Shown here piece by piece: positions 1-7,772 of a stretch of DNA of 64,000 nt (within the stretch, counting starts at the first letter, position 1; every line of letters starts with the position of its first letter). The notes under the pieces are model-generated. The model was not told the origin of the DNA. It was given only the letters and a program-made list of their open reading frames with translations, and did no database searches. The DNA is from Chitinophaga sp. 180180018-3 (GTDB taxonomy: Bacteria; Bacteroidota; Bacteroidia; Chitinophagales; Chitinophagaceae): assembly GCF_037893185.1 (NCBI RefSeq), contig NZ_CP140772.1:372001-436000 (forward strand), read 5' to 3'. Position numbers and translations under genes: made by a program.

Positions 1-1
1 G

Positions 2-829
2 GTGCCTTATAAGACCATGTCGGCTTACGGAGATTTTCAGCTGTTCCGCGACAAGCTGGAATATGGCTGGGTGGGTATTGGAGGCGTGATACTCCGTGAT
101 GTGGCTGGTGCCGGCAACCTTACTTCCACCAAAGGATATGCGTCTATAGCCTATCACCAGTTGCTGGGCTTCAGCAGCTTGCTGTCGGCCGGTTTTAATA
201 TCGGATCTGCCGGCAAACGGGTGGATATTACCAAACTTACTTTCGGGGATCAATGGAATGGAAAGTTTTTTGACGCTCAGATCCCTACCGGAGAACCTAT
301 TACGCAAACGAGTATTAACTACTTTGATCTGCAGGCAGGACTTAACTACGCCTATTTTCCTACTGAAAATATCTACGTGAATGTTGGATTTTCTGTACAG
401 CATATCAACACTCCCCGCGAAACCTTTTATACAGGGAATAATGTGGTACCCCGCCGTTACATAGGATTCCTGAATGCCAGTATCAAAATGAGCGATAAGG
501 TCATCCTTAATCCGTCCGCTTACTATTCTACACAGGTGGGTGCAAGAGAACTGATGCTGGGAGCTAATGCCGCCTATAATTTGTCGGGCGACGGTGCGCA
601 ACAGCTTTTTGGAGGACTCTATTACAGGGCTAATGATGCTGCTATTTTCCTGGTAGGTTACCAGATCAGCAATATCAAGATGATGTTTAACTATGACGTA
701 ACTACCTCCAGTTTATCTACTTTCAATGGCCGTAGGGGCGCCTATGAAATCGGAATAGTTTACACCGGCCTCTATAGCAACCGTACATTCAATAACGCTA
801 AGAGGTCTACCATCTGCCCGTCTTTTTAA
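2..829 (+). CDS. PorP/SprF family T9SS membrane protein, 3' part only
   Basis: This is the last 275 residues of a gene cut by the left window edge, so no start codon is claimed. The sequence alternates short aromatic and glycine-rich strands typical of an outer-membrane beta-barrel and ends in STICPSF, much like the ending SVNCPRF of the complete PorP/SprF protein at 14431-15462. PorP/SprF proteins are outer-membrane partners of the type IX secretion system; SprF-like members are usually encoded next to the large surface protein they help to secrete or anchor, so such a gene probably lies just left of the window. Family assignment is from overall resemblance to the in-window paralog and is fairly secure; the specific partner is unknown. 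Confidence 0.8.
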   Translation: MPYKTMSAYGDFQLFRDKLEYGWVGIGGVILRDVAGAGNLTSTKGYASIAYHQLLGFSSLLSAGFNIGSAGKRVDITKLTFGDQWNGKFFDAQIPTGEPITQTSINYFDLQAGLNYAYFPTENIYVNVGFSVQHINTPRETFYTGNNVVPRRYIGFLNASIKMSDKVILNPSAYYSTQVGARELMLGANAAYNLSGDGAQQLFGGLYYRANDAAIFLVGYQISNIKMMFNYDVTTSSLSTFNGRRGAYEIGIVYTGLYSNRTFNNAKRSTICPSF

Positions 830-849
830 CCGGGAGTATATAGCTATAG

Positions 850-1047
850 TTAAACGGTACCCTCACGAAAGGTATACATGAAATATTTCAGCTGATGGAA
901 ACCCTGAGCGGCACTATCTCCGGAGCGTATGGTATTGGGTTGGTGCAGAAGAGCCGTATGGATATCATCTTCAATCGCACATTCATGCAACTTATAAAGC
1001 AAATAAAGCGGATATTTGATCCGGAAAAATATCTTAAACAGGAGTAA
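850..1047 (+). pseudogene. Decayed C-terminal fragment of a GlcD-like FAD-linked oxidase
   Basis: An open frame from just after a TAG at 847-849 to the TAA at 1045-1047 encodes about 65 residues containing EIFQLMETLSGTISGAYGIG followed by LVQKS and ending LIKQIKRIFDPEKYLKQE. This matches the end of FAD-linked oxidases of the glycolate oxidase GlcD / D-lactate dehydrogenase type, whose C-terminus carries a GTISGEHGIG motif, then an IK..FDP.xILNPG tail. The FAD, substrate and membrane domains are absent upstream, where the PorP/SprF gene ends at 829. The motif EHG has become AYG, removing the usual histidine. I read it as a relic left after deletion rather than a functional gene; an internal ATG at 895 would give only 50 residues. 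Confidence 0.65.
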
Positions 1048-1109
1048 GATATTTGATTGTTAAACTTTTATCCTGGTGTTTAGTTAAACATTAATTAATA
1101 AATGTGATC

Positions 1110-1691
1110 ATGAAACGTTTACTGATATGTATTTTCTTCCTGGCCGCTGCGCAACTGACGCAGGCCCAGTATTATAAAACGGACACGCTTTCCCATAAAG
1201 GATTCGACCGTTCCCGGCTGGTGTTGGGCGGCTCCCTGGGGATGGTGTTTGGAGACTATACCAATGTAGAGGTTTCTCCGCTGATAGGTTATCGCTTCAA
1301 CGATTACCTGGCGGCCGGTATCAACGTCAACGCCCAATATGGCCAGTTCCGCTCCAGGGACTATAATGGTAACACCCTTCAGCGCGATAAATACACCATC
1401 TTCGGTGGCGGTGTCTGGGGCCGGGTGTATCCGATACCAGTTCTTTTTGTTCACATCCAGCCTGAGTATAACTTCGTTAACCAGTCTACCACTTACTATC
1501 AAACCAGCGATAAGCAAACCTATAAAACCAACTACGGTGTGCCCAGCCTTCTTGTTGGAGCAGGTTATACCCAGGGTGTTGGCGGCCGCGTGGGAATCGG
1601 TATTTCTATTATGTATGATGTACTTCAGGATAACCGTTCCCCTTACCGGAATAATCTGATATATCGTGTAGGAGCAGGACTGGGGTTCTAA
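1110..1691 (+). CDS. Outer-membrane beta-barrel-like secreted protein, function unknown
   Basis: The protein has about 193 residues. I chose the ATG at 1110 rather than the GTG at 1104 because it starts a clean signal peptide, MKRLLICIFFLAAAQLTQAQ. The mature part has repeated short amphipathic strands with alternating aromatic and glycine residues and ends in GAGLGF, a C-terminal phenylalanine typical of outer-membrane barrels. An eight-strand barrel of the OmpX/OmpA-N type is plausible for its length. No ligand-binding or enzymatic motif is visible and I do not assign a function. It stands alone, and a very long hairpin follows its stop codon. Confidence 0.7.
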   Translation: MKRLLICIFFLAAAQLTQAQYYKTDTLSHKGFDRSRLVLGGSLGMVFGDYTNVEVSPLIGYRFNDYLAAGINVNAQYGQFRSRDYNGNTLQRDKYTIFGGGVWGRVYPIPVLFVHIQPEYNFVNQSTTYYQTSDKQTYKTNYGVPSLLVGAGYTQGVGGRVGIGISIMYDVLQDNRSPYRNNLIYRVGAGLGF

Positions 1692-1716
1692 GCAATAATT
1701 TCTCCTGAGCGGGGGA

Positions 1717-1830
1717 AATGAAGAACAGGGAATAAAAAATTAAGAATGAAAGCGGAGATAGTAAACGCGAATATCAAATTCGCTACTATCTCCGCTTTCA
1801 TTCTTAATTTTTTATTCCCTGTTCTTCATT
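1717..1830. terminator. Very long perfect intergenic hairpin
   Basis: Arms 1717-1763 and 1784-1830 are perfect 47-base inverted repeats. Inside them a further 6-bp stem (1767-1772 with 1778-1783) closes a 5-base loop, with a 3-base bulge. The arms contain A- and T-runs, so the structure can terminate transcription from either side. It is far longer than a normal intrinsic terminator and shares ATCTCCGCT and TAATT segments with the hairpin near 49.2 kb. Confidence 0.75.
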
Positions 1831-1892
1831 CATCTCTATATTATCCTCTTGTTAAATGTTTATAAATGCTAAACATTGTTTTACATACTCTC

Positions 1893-1900
1893 TATCTTTG
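1893..1900 (+). promoter_or_regulatory. Bacteroidota -7 promoter box for the phosphonate unit
   Basis: TATCTTTG fits the TAnnTTTG -7 consensus and lies 26 bases before the start codon at 1927. A TTG at 1876-1878 could be the -33 element, although the spacing is shorter than usual. Confidence 0.55.
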
Positions 1901-1926
1901 CTGCGAATTAATAATAACCGGAAAAG

Positions 1927-2604
1927 ATGGGAATACAGTTAGTTGTTTTTGACATTGCAGGTACTACTTTGCATGATGAATCCAATGTTGCAAAGGTACT
2001 GCAGGAAGCTATCCGGCTGGCAGGAGTGTCTGTTACGCTGGAACAGGTGAACGAGGTAATGGGATATGCGAAACCGTATGCGATCCGTTATCTGCTGGAA
2101 CAGCAGGGCGATAGCAGATATAGTGATGAAACTTTTATCAATAAGTTGCATACCCGTTTTGTGGAAGATATGAAAGCGCATTATGCTACGCATCCGGCAG
2201 TCAGGGAGAAAGAAGGCGTATCCCGTGTATTTGCTCAATTGAAGGAAAGAGGTATCAAAGTGGCACTGGATACCGGTTTTGATAAAGATATTACAGATGT
2301 GATTCTTGAGAGGGTAGGCTGGAGACAGAAAGGGTTGATTGATGCGGTGGCCACCAGCGATGTAGTGGCTTTCGGACGTCCTTACCCGTATATGATCTAT
2401 CGCATTATGGAAGAACTGGAAATACGCGGTATACAGTCGGTGGCCAAAACCGGTGATACCATTTCCGATCTGGAAGAAGGTACCAATGCGGGTTGCCGGT
2501 ATGTGATTGGGGTTACCACAGGCGCTTATTCCAGGGAAGAGTTGGAAAAAGGTCCCTATACACATCTGGTAGCCTCTCTGGAAGAAATACTTTCAATCAT
2601 TTAA
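1927..2604 (+). CDS. Phosphonatase-like HAD hydrolase (PhnX-like, TIGR03351 type)
   Basis: The 225-residue protein is a haloacid dehalogenase-fold hydrolase. Motif I, FDIAGTT (residues 8-14, Asp9 nucleophile), and MGYAK at 45-49 align with the DWAGTT and MGLLK segments of phosphonoacetaldehyde hydrolase PhnX, so the Schiff-base lysine (here Lys49) is conserved. RPYPYM and GDTISDLEEG.NAG also match PhnX. That family cleaves the C-P bond of phosphonoacetaldehyde. PhnX-like proteins of this subfamily occur beside the FAD oxidoreductase encoded 21 bases downstream, and are thought to act on a related, possibly substituted, phosphonoaldehyde. The exact substrate is inference. No phosphonate transporter gene is in the window. 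Confidence 0.85.
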   Translation: MGIQLVVFDIAGTTLHDESNVAKVLQEAIRLAGVSVTLEQVNEVMGYAKPYAIRYLLEQQGDSRYSDETFINKLHTRFVEDMKAHYATHPAVREKEGVSRVFAQLKERGIKVALDTGFDKDITDVILERVGWRQKGLIDAVATSDVVAFGRPYPYMIYRIMEELEIRGIQSVAKTGDTISDLEEGTNAGCRYVIGVTTGAYSREELEKGPYTHLVASLEEILSII

Positions 2605-2625
2605 TCACATTTTACTTTACATATC

Positions 2626-3771
2626 ATGCAACAGCAACAGGCAGAGGTAGCGGTGATTGGAGCCGGTATCGTTGGGTTGGCCATGTCGTGGCACCTGGCA
2701 TCCAAAGGAAGGAAAGTCGTTTTATTTGAGCGCAACAGCAAAGCTATCAGCGCTTCTATCCGCAATTTCGGACTGGTATGGCCGATCGGGCAAACTGCAG
2801 GGAAAATGTATGACCGAGCCATGCGTAGCCGTCGCACCTGGAAAGAACTTGCAGCACTTACAGGCTTGCAATGTCAGGAAACAGGTTCTATCCATCTTGC
2901 TTATCACGCAGATGAAATGGCCGTACTGGAAGAATTTGCAGCTGCTGCTGCGGGAAACGGGTATGCATGTGATCTGCTGACGCCCGGACAGCTGGGTAAA
3001 TACACACAGGCAGTGAAAACTGCCGGGTTACAAGGCGCCTTGTGGAGCCCTACTGAAATGACCGTGAATCCACGTGTAGCCAGCGCCGTTATTGCAAAGC
3101 ACCTCGAAGAGAAAATGAATGTAACAGTGCGTTTTGGTACTGCTGTAAATGGCATTAGCATGCCTTACATAGAAACCAAAGATGAAAAATGGAAAGTGGA
3201 TGAGGTATATGTATGCAGTGGCGCTGACTTTGAAACGCTTTACCCTGCTGAGTTTGCAGCTGCTCCGCTGAAAAAGTGCAAACTGCAGATGATGCGTACC
3301 ATCCCACAGCCGGGTAACTGGCAGTTGGGCCCCGCTCTTTGCGCCGGTCTTACGCTCGGTCACTATGCCGCTTTTGAGAGCTGTAAAACGTTGGAGCCAC
3401 TGAAAGAGCGCTTTGCCGCTGAAATGCCGGAATATGTGAAATGGGGCATACACCTGCTGGTGTCGCAGAATGGAGTGGGAGAGCTGACTATTGGTGACTC
3501 GCATGAATATGGTCCGGACTTCGAACCGTTTGATAAAACCTTCATCAACAACCTTATTTTGAAATACATGCACACCTTCCTGCAGGCACCGGAATACACC
3601 ATACAGGAGCAATGGCATGGCATTTATCCCAAGCTTACCAACGGTAAAACCGACCTCGTATTTTCACCGGAGAAAGGAGTAACTATCGTGAATGGCCTCG
3701 GTGGAGCTGGAATGACATTGTCTTTCGGCCTCGCAGAAGAAGTGGTGAACAACCCGGCTACCTTTGCGTAA
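2626..3771 (+). CDS. FAD-dependent oxidoreductase of the phosphonate-linked TIGR03364 family
   Basis: The 381-residue DAO-family protein has an N-terminal Rossmann motif GAGIVG (residues 12-17) with the usual acidic residue at the end of the second strand (LFERN), then SIRNFGLVWPIGQ typical of this subfamily, and a C-terminal GLGGAGMTLSFGLAEE FAD-contact segment. Family members are encoded next to PhnX-like hydrolases and are proposed to oxidise an aminophosphonate to an aldehyde plus ammonia or an amine. Here the gene starts 21 bases after the PhnX-like gene, so the two are almost certainly co-transcribed and catalyse consecutive steps. Cytoplasmic; no signal peptide. The natural substrate is not determined by sequence. 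Confidence 0.85.
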   Translation: MQQQQAEVAVIGAGIVGLAMSWHLASKGRKVVLFERNSKAISASIRNFGLVWPIGQTAGKMYDRAMRSRRTWKELAALTGLQCQETGSIHLAYHADEMAVLEEFAAAAAGNGYACDLLTPGQLGKYTQAVKTAGLQGALWSPTEMTVNPRVASAVIAKHLEEKMNVTVRFGTAVNGISMPYIETKDEKWKVDEVYVCSGADFETLYPAEFAAAPLKKCKLQMMRTIPQPGNWQLGPALCAGLTLGHYAAFESCKTLEPLKERFAAEMPEYVKWGIHLLVSQNGVGELTIGDSHEYGPDFEPFDKTFINNLILKYMHTFLQAPEYTIQEQWHGIYPKLTNGKTDLVFSPEKGVTIVNGLGGAGMTLSFGLAEEVVNNPATFA

Positions 3772-4086
3772 CCTCGATAAATTTAAATTAGGTTATTGCT
3801 CAAATTATTGATAAATTAATTGCCAGTTAAGCGTTATGAGAAAACCTGTTAACGAATATTCCAATTCTATTTAGAACAGTTTTCAACATGATTTACGTTT
3901 TTTGGCCAGCATTAGCAACGTTTCTGCAGCGATGTCTTTGACAACGCTGCACGTTCATAACGTGTTAAATGTAAAGCAGGTTTCTTTATAGTCACCTGCT
4001 TTTTTGTGCCCAAAGCTGTTCCTGTAAACCAATTATTACATAAATTAGAGTGTTCCGGGTAAACGGAGCAATAAAAAAGTAATCGC
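3772..4086. other. 315-base intergenic region with two hairpins
   Basis: No protein-coding gene is visible. It contains a bulged hairpin (3917-3955: AACG plus TGCAGCG pairing with CGCTGCA plus CGTT), a short palindrome ACGTTCATAACGT at 3951-3963, and an intrinsic terminator at 3973-4006. Together these could be a small RNA or only the trailer of the phosphonate unit. No clear promoter box was found inside. Confidence 0.5.
3973..4006 (+). terminator. Intrinsic terminator
   Basis: AAAGCAGGT (3973-3981) pairs perfectly with ACCTGCTTT (3994-4002), followed by a T-run. It ends transcription from the phosphonate pair or from a possible small RNA upstream. Confidence 0.75.
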
Positions 4087-4785
4087 ATGAACAGTAGTAT
4101 AAAGAATCTTAAAGAAAGAGATTGGACAGAGACAAGAGCACATTCCAGCTGGCAGATATTCAAAATCATGGCTGAGTTCGTTGACGGGTTTGAAAAGCTG
4201 GCAAAAATCGGCCCCTGTATTTCTATTTTTGGTTCCGCCCGTACAAAGCCGGGTAACCGTTACTACGACCTGGCCCAGGAAATCGCTTCCAAACTTGCGG
4301 AAGAAGGATTTGGTATCATCACCGGTGGCGGCCCCGGAGTCATGGAAGCAGCCAACAAAGGCGCCCAGGCAGCGCATGGAAAATCTGTAGGCGCCAATAT
4401 TACCCTGCCCCACGAACAACGGCCCAATAACTATATCGACCAGGAAAACAGCCTGAACTTCGATTACTTCTTCGTTCGTAAAGTAATGTTCACCAAATAT
4501 TCACAGGGCTTCATCATGATGCCCGGCGGTTTTGGTACCATGGATGAGTTTTTTGAAGTGGCTACTCTGATCCAGACCCGTAAAATGGAAGAAACCCCGA
4601 TGGTACTTGTGGGACGCGAATACTGGAGTGGCCTCCTGAACTGGCTCCGTACTGTAATGATGGAAAAGGAACATAATATTAACCCGCAGGATCTCGATCT
4701 CCTGCAACTCTTCGATACTGCCGATGAAGTGGTGGAATACTTCCGCGTATTCTATACAACAAATAAACTCAGACCGAATTTCTAA
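4087..4785 (+). CDS. LOG family protein (TIGR00730), nucleotide 5'-monophosphate phosphoribohydrolase
   Basis: The 232-residue Rossmann-fold protein has the two signature motifs of the LOG family: GGGPGVMEA (about residues 80-88) and PGGFGTMDE (146-154). These bind the ribose-phosphate and supply the catalytic Arg/Glu set; LOG proteins hydrolyse cytokinin riboside monophosphates or, in many bacteria, AMP-like nucleotides to base plus ribose 5-phosphate. The N-terminal 40-residue extension (RDWTETRAHSSWQIFKIMAEFV) is typical of the larger bacterial branch. It stands alone after a terminator. Family is certain; physiological substrate is not. Confidence 0.88.
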   Translation: MNSSIKNLKERDWTETRAHSSWQIFKIMAEFVDGFEKLAKIGPCISIFGSARTKPGNRYYDLAQEIASKLAEEGFGIITGGGPGVMEAANKGAQAAHGKSVGANITLPHEQRPNNYIDQENSLNFDYFFVRKVMFTKYSQGFIMMPGGFGTMDEFFEVATLIQTRKMEETPMVLVGREYWSGLLNWLRTVMMEKEHNINPQDLDLLQLFDTADEVVEYFRVFYTTNKLRPNF

Positions 4786-4929
4786 TCATCAGCTATCCGT
4801 TACTGAGAGAATAAATCCCCCGGGATAACGTTTAAGAATATATGATATAGCGCTTTGGCTTTTAGTCGTCAGCAGCCGGAACCTTAGGATACCCGGTGGC
4901 TGAAGGCTAAAAGCTAAATGCTTTTTCCT

Positions 4930-4937
4930 TAGCTTTG
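4930..4937 (+). promoter_or_regulatory. Bacteroidota -7 promoter box
   Basis: TAGCTTTG matches TAnnTTTG and ends 13 bases before the O-methyltransferase start at 4951, implying a very short leader. No convincing -33 TTG was found. Confidence 0.5.
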
Positions 4938-4950
4938 CAGAAATTTTAAT

Positions 4951-5595
4951 ATGATGGAGCTCATACCGGCAGCAGTGGAAGCCTATTCAGAGAAATATAC
5001 CAGCAGGGAGAGCGATCTGCTGTATAAACTGAACAGGGAGACGCATTTGAAAGTGGAATTACCGCATATGCTGAGCGGACAGGTGCAGGGACGGTTCCTG
5101 AGCATGGTGAGTCATATGATCCGGCCTCGCCGCATCCTGGAACTGGGCACCTATACAGGATATTCCGCTATTTGCCTCGCTGAAGGACTCGCCGCAGATG
5201 GCATCTTACATACCATCGACATCAACGAAGAGCTCGAAACAAGTTGTCTGCAGTATTTCCAGGCAAGCGGAAATGCAGATAAAATCCACATGCATATCGG
5301 CAAGGCCGCGGATATCATCCAACAACTTGATGAAACATTTGACCTGGTATTTATCGACGCTGATAAAACCGGTTACGAACATTACTACGACCTGGTTTGG
5401 GAGAAACTTCGCCCTGGTGGAATTATCCTCGCTGATAATGTGTTGTATCATGGCCAGGTGCTGGCACCTGCAAATGAACAGGGCCGGCAGGCAAAGGCGA
5501 TGGTCAGCTTCTGCGAAAAAGTACTGGCCGACGACAGGGGGGAACAGGTATTGCTCACTATCCGTGATGGTTTGCTGATCATCAGGAAGAAATAA
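4951..5595 (+). CDS. O-methyltransferase, class I SAM-dependent (CCoAOMT-like)
   Basis: The 214-residue protein has a SAM-binding motif I, ILELGTYTGYSA (about residues 63-74), the acidic end of the next strand in HTIDINEE, and the metal-binding DADK motif (FIDADKTGYEHYYD) plus ADNVLYHG of caffeoyl-CoA/catechol-type O-methyltransferases. Such enzymes are divalent-cation dependent and methylate a vicinal hydroxyl of a small molecule. ATG 4951 is used; ATG 4954 immediately follows and is an equal alternative. The substrate cannot be told. The next gene, for a peptidoglycan hydrolase, starts 25 bases downstream on the same strand. Confidence 0.85.
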   Translation: MMELIPAAVEAYSEKYTSRESDLLYKLNRETHLKVELPHMLSGQVQGRFLSMVSHMIRPRRILELGTYTGYSAICLAEGLAADGILHTIDINEELETSCLQYFQASGNADKIHMHIGKAADIIQQLDETFDLVFIDADKTGYEHYYDLVWEKLRPGGIILADNVLYHGQVLAPANEQGRQAKAMVSFCEKVLADDRGEQVLLTIRDGLLIIRKK

Positions 5596-5620
5596 AATTG
5601 CCCATTAAATCCTAACATAC

Positions 5621-7069
5621 ATGCAAGTAAGAAAATTCTTAGTGATAGTTAGTTTTCTTATTGGCTTCGTTACCGTATTGCGCGCTCAGAACATGACCAC
5701 GCAGCAATACATCGACACCTATAAAAACTTAGCCATTGAGGAAATGCGCCGTACCGGCGTGCCTGCCGCTATCAAACTGGCGCAGGGCATCGTGGAGACG
5801 CAGTCCGGCAACGGAACACTGTGTTTACAATCCAATAACCATTTCGGTATTAAATGTAAAAACAATTGGAATGGTAAAACCATCAAATATGATGATGATG
5901 CAGCACAGGAATGCTTCCGGGTATATGAAAATGCCCGCGATTCCTACCGGGATCACTCAGATTTTCTGCGTGCGAACCCCCGTTATGCTTTTCTCTTCAG
6001 GTTCGATGGAGACGACTATAAATCCTGGGCATTTGGATTGAAACAGGCCGGATATGCTACTAACAGAACTTATTCGCAGCAGCTGATCAAAGTGATTGAA
6101 GACTATAACCTGCAGCAATATACGATGATCGCTATGGGAAAAGATCCTTCCGATCATGGTGCAGGTACGGATAAAACACTATATGCCGAAGTAACAGAAA
6201 GAGAGACACCCCGCCCGGTTAATGAAAGAAGGAATCACCACAACAATCTCCGGCAGACGGCAGTAAATTATCCTAAAGGGGTATTTGAGATCAACGGCCG
6301 CAAAGCGGTGTATGTGAAGGCTGGTACCTCACTGATACAACTGGCCGACCAACAGCGTATGCGCCTGCGTAAACTGGTACGCTTCAACGACCTGGAAAAT
6401 GATAATCCCCCTGCTAAAGACATCGTTCTCTTCCTGCAGAAGAAAGGAAAACGCGGTGGGAAGCAGTTTCATAGTGTGGCCAGCGGCGAGTCTATGCACG
6501 ATATCGCCCAGGCAGAAGGAATACAGCTCAGATGGCTCCGCCGCCGCAACAAGATGAATGAAGGAGAGGAACCCGCTGCAGGTCAGCGCCTCACGCTCGA
6601 CGGCTTTGCCAATGCTGCGCCCCGCCTGGCAAAAAATACCCGCGTACTGAAGGAAGAAGACCAGGAACCACCGGAAGACTTTTCTCCGCGGAAGGCCCTG
6701 GATGGGATCAAAGAAGAAGTGGCAAAAAATACCGGCGGTGGTGCTGCAATACCGGCTCCCAATACTAATCCCGCTCCGGCGCAGCAGGGCGGCGTACCCG
6801 TGGCCATGATCGAGGATCTGAAAAAGAACGGGCAGGTAACCACCAGCCCGGCCCCTAAAGCCTCCATGCCTGCTACCCAATCAGTGCCTGCACCGCCTAA
6901 ACCCGCTGCTACACAGAAATCCGGCGTTGTATACCACAATGTGCAGCCCAAAGAAACGCTTTACGGTATTGCTAAAATGTACAATCAGACAGTTTCGCAA
7001 TTACAGGAATGGAATAATTTGCAGAGCGCTGATATCAAAATCGGTCAGCGGCTGCTCGTGAATAAATAA
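5621..7069 (+). CDS. Exported glucosaminidase with LysM domains
   Basis: The 482-residue protein starts with a signal peptide ending near LRAQ (residue 23). Residues 25-165 form a FlgJ/family-73 glucosaminidase domain with the likely catalytic glutamate Glu59 (GIVETQSGNG) and the family signatures NNHFGIKC and the FRVY..ARDSYRDH segment. A LysM-like module follows around 285-330 (HSVASGESMHDIAQAEGI), then an Ala/Pro-rich linker, and a clear C-terminal LysM (VQPKETLYGIAKMYNQ, about 438-480). It should cleave the glycan strands of peptidoglycan in the periplasm, anchored by LysM. Close Bacteroidota relatives have the same architecture. Confidence 0.9.
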   Translation: MQVRKFLVIVSFLIGFVTVLRAQNMTTQQYIDTYKNLAIEEMRRTGVPAAIKLAQGIVETQSGNGTLCLQSNNHFGIKCKNNWNGKTIKYDDDAAQECFRVYENARDSYRDHSDFLRANPRYAFLFRFDGDDYKSWAFGLKQAGYATNRTYSQQLIKVIEDYNLQQYTMIAMGKDPSDHGAGTDKTLYAEVTERETPRPVNERRNHHNNLRQTAVNYPKGVFEINGRKAVYVKAGTSLIQLADQQRMRLRKLVRFNDLENDNPPAKDIVLFLQKKGKRGGKQFHSVASGESMHDIAQAEGIQLRWLRRRNKMNEGEEPAAGQRLTLDGFANAAPRLAKNTRVLKEEDQEPPEDFSPRKALDGIKEEVAKNTGGGAAIPAPNTNPAPAQQGGVPVAMIEDLKKNGQVTTSPAPKASMPATQSVPAPPKPAATQKSGVVYHNVQPKETLYGIAKMYNQTVSQLQEWNNLQSADIKIGQRLLVNK

Positions 7070-7118
7070 GCGATCTTTTTTCGCTTATGATTGTTAAATA
7101 TGGAAATGTAGTAGTATT

Positions 7119-7655
7119 ATGTCAGTGATCAAGGTACACGACAAGCAGTTTCAGCCCTATATCGGTGCCGTTGAATTGCAGCAACGTATTAAAGAGATGG
7201 CAGAACAAATCAGCAGCGATTTGAAAAACGAACGCCCGCTGTTTATCGCCATCCTGAATGGCTCCTTTATGTTTGCCGCAGATATTTTTAAACATCTCAA
7301 TATCGACGCAGAGATCTCATTCATTAAACTGGCTTCCTATAAGGGAACTAAGTCAACCGGCAATGTGGTACAGGCAATCGGCCTGGATGAAGACCTGTTC
7401 GGGCGTACAGTGGTGATCCTGGAAGATATTGTGGATACCGGCAAGACCCTCAGCCAGTTCCTGCCACAACTGGAGCATCAGCAACCAAAGAAATTGCTGG
7501 TAGCATCCCTGCTTACCAAGCCCGATGCAATGGTATTCCCCATCAGGATAGATTATCTGGGCTTTTCTGTACCCGATAAATTTCTGTTGGGTTATGGCCT
7601 CGATTATGATGGGCTTGGCCGCAATCTTCCGGAAATATATCAACTGGTGGAGTAG
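7119..7655 (+). CDS. hpt: Hypoxanthine phosphoribosyltransferase
   Basis: The 178-residue protein carries the type I phosphoribosyltransferase PRPP loop VVILEDIVDTGKT (residues 98-110) with its paired acidic residues, the LNGSFMFAADI loop and a C-terminal purine-binding YVGF-like strand (DYLGFSVPDKFLLGYGLDYD). It converts hypoxanthine or guanine and PRPP to IMP or GMP in purine salvage. Length is normal for the family. A strong terminator follows at 7678-7719. Elsewhere in the window an NCS2 purine permease and guaA belong to the same metabolic area but are not linked to it. Confidence 0.93.
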   Translation: MSVIKVHDKQFQPYIGAVELQQRIKEMAEQISSDLKNERPLFIAILNGSFMFAADIFKHLNIDAEISFIKLASYKGTKSTGNVVQAIGLDEDLFGRTVVILEDIVDTGKTLSQFLPQLEHQQPKKLLVASLLTKPDAMVFPIRIDYLGFSVPDKFLLGYGLDYDGLGRNLPEIYQLVE

Positions 7656-7677
7656 TACACGGTCGGTAAATAATTGT

Positions 7678-7725
7678 GAAAGACGCAAAGGGTGGATGAT
7701 AGAGCCCTTTGCGTCTTTCCTGTTA
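7678..7725 (+). terminator. Intrinsic terminator after hpt
   Basis: Perfect 15-base arms: GAAAGACGCAAAGGG (7678-7692) and its complement at 7705-7719. The T-run is short. Confidence 0.8.
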
Positions 7726-7772
7726 CAGGACAACTTGTTAGAATTGTCCCCGAAATTGTGTAATTTACTTCC

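Noticed and set aside
1717..1830. Insertion-sequence end or prophage attachment site
   Set aside because: No transposase, integrase or target-site duplication is visible nearby; only a palindrome is seen.
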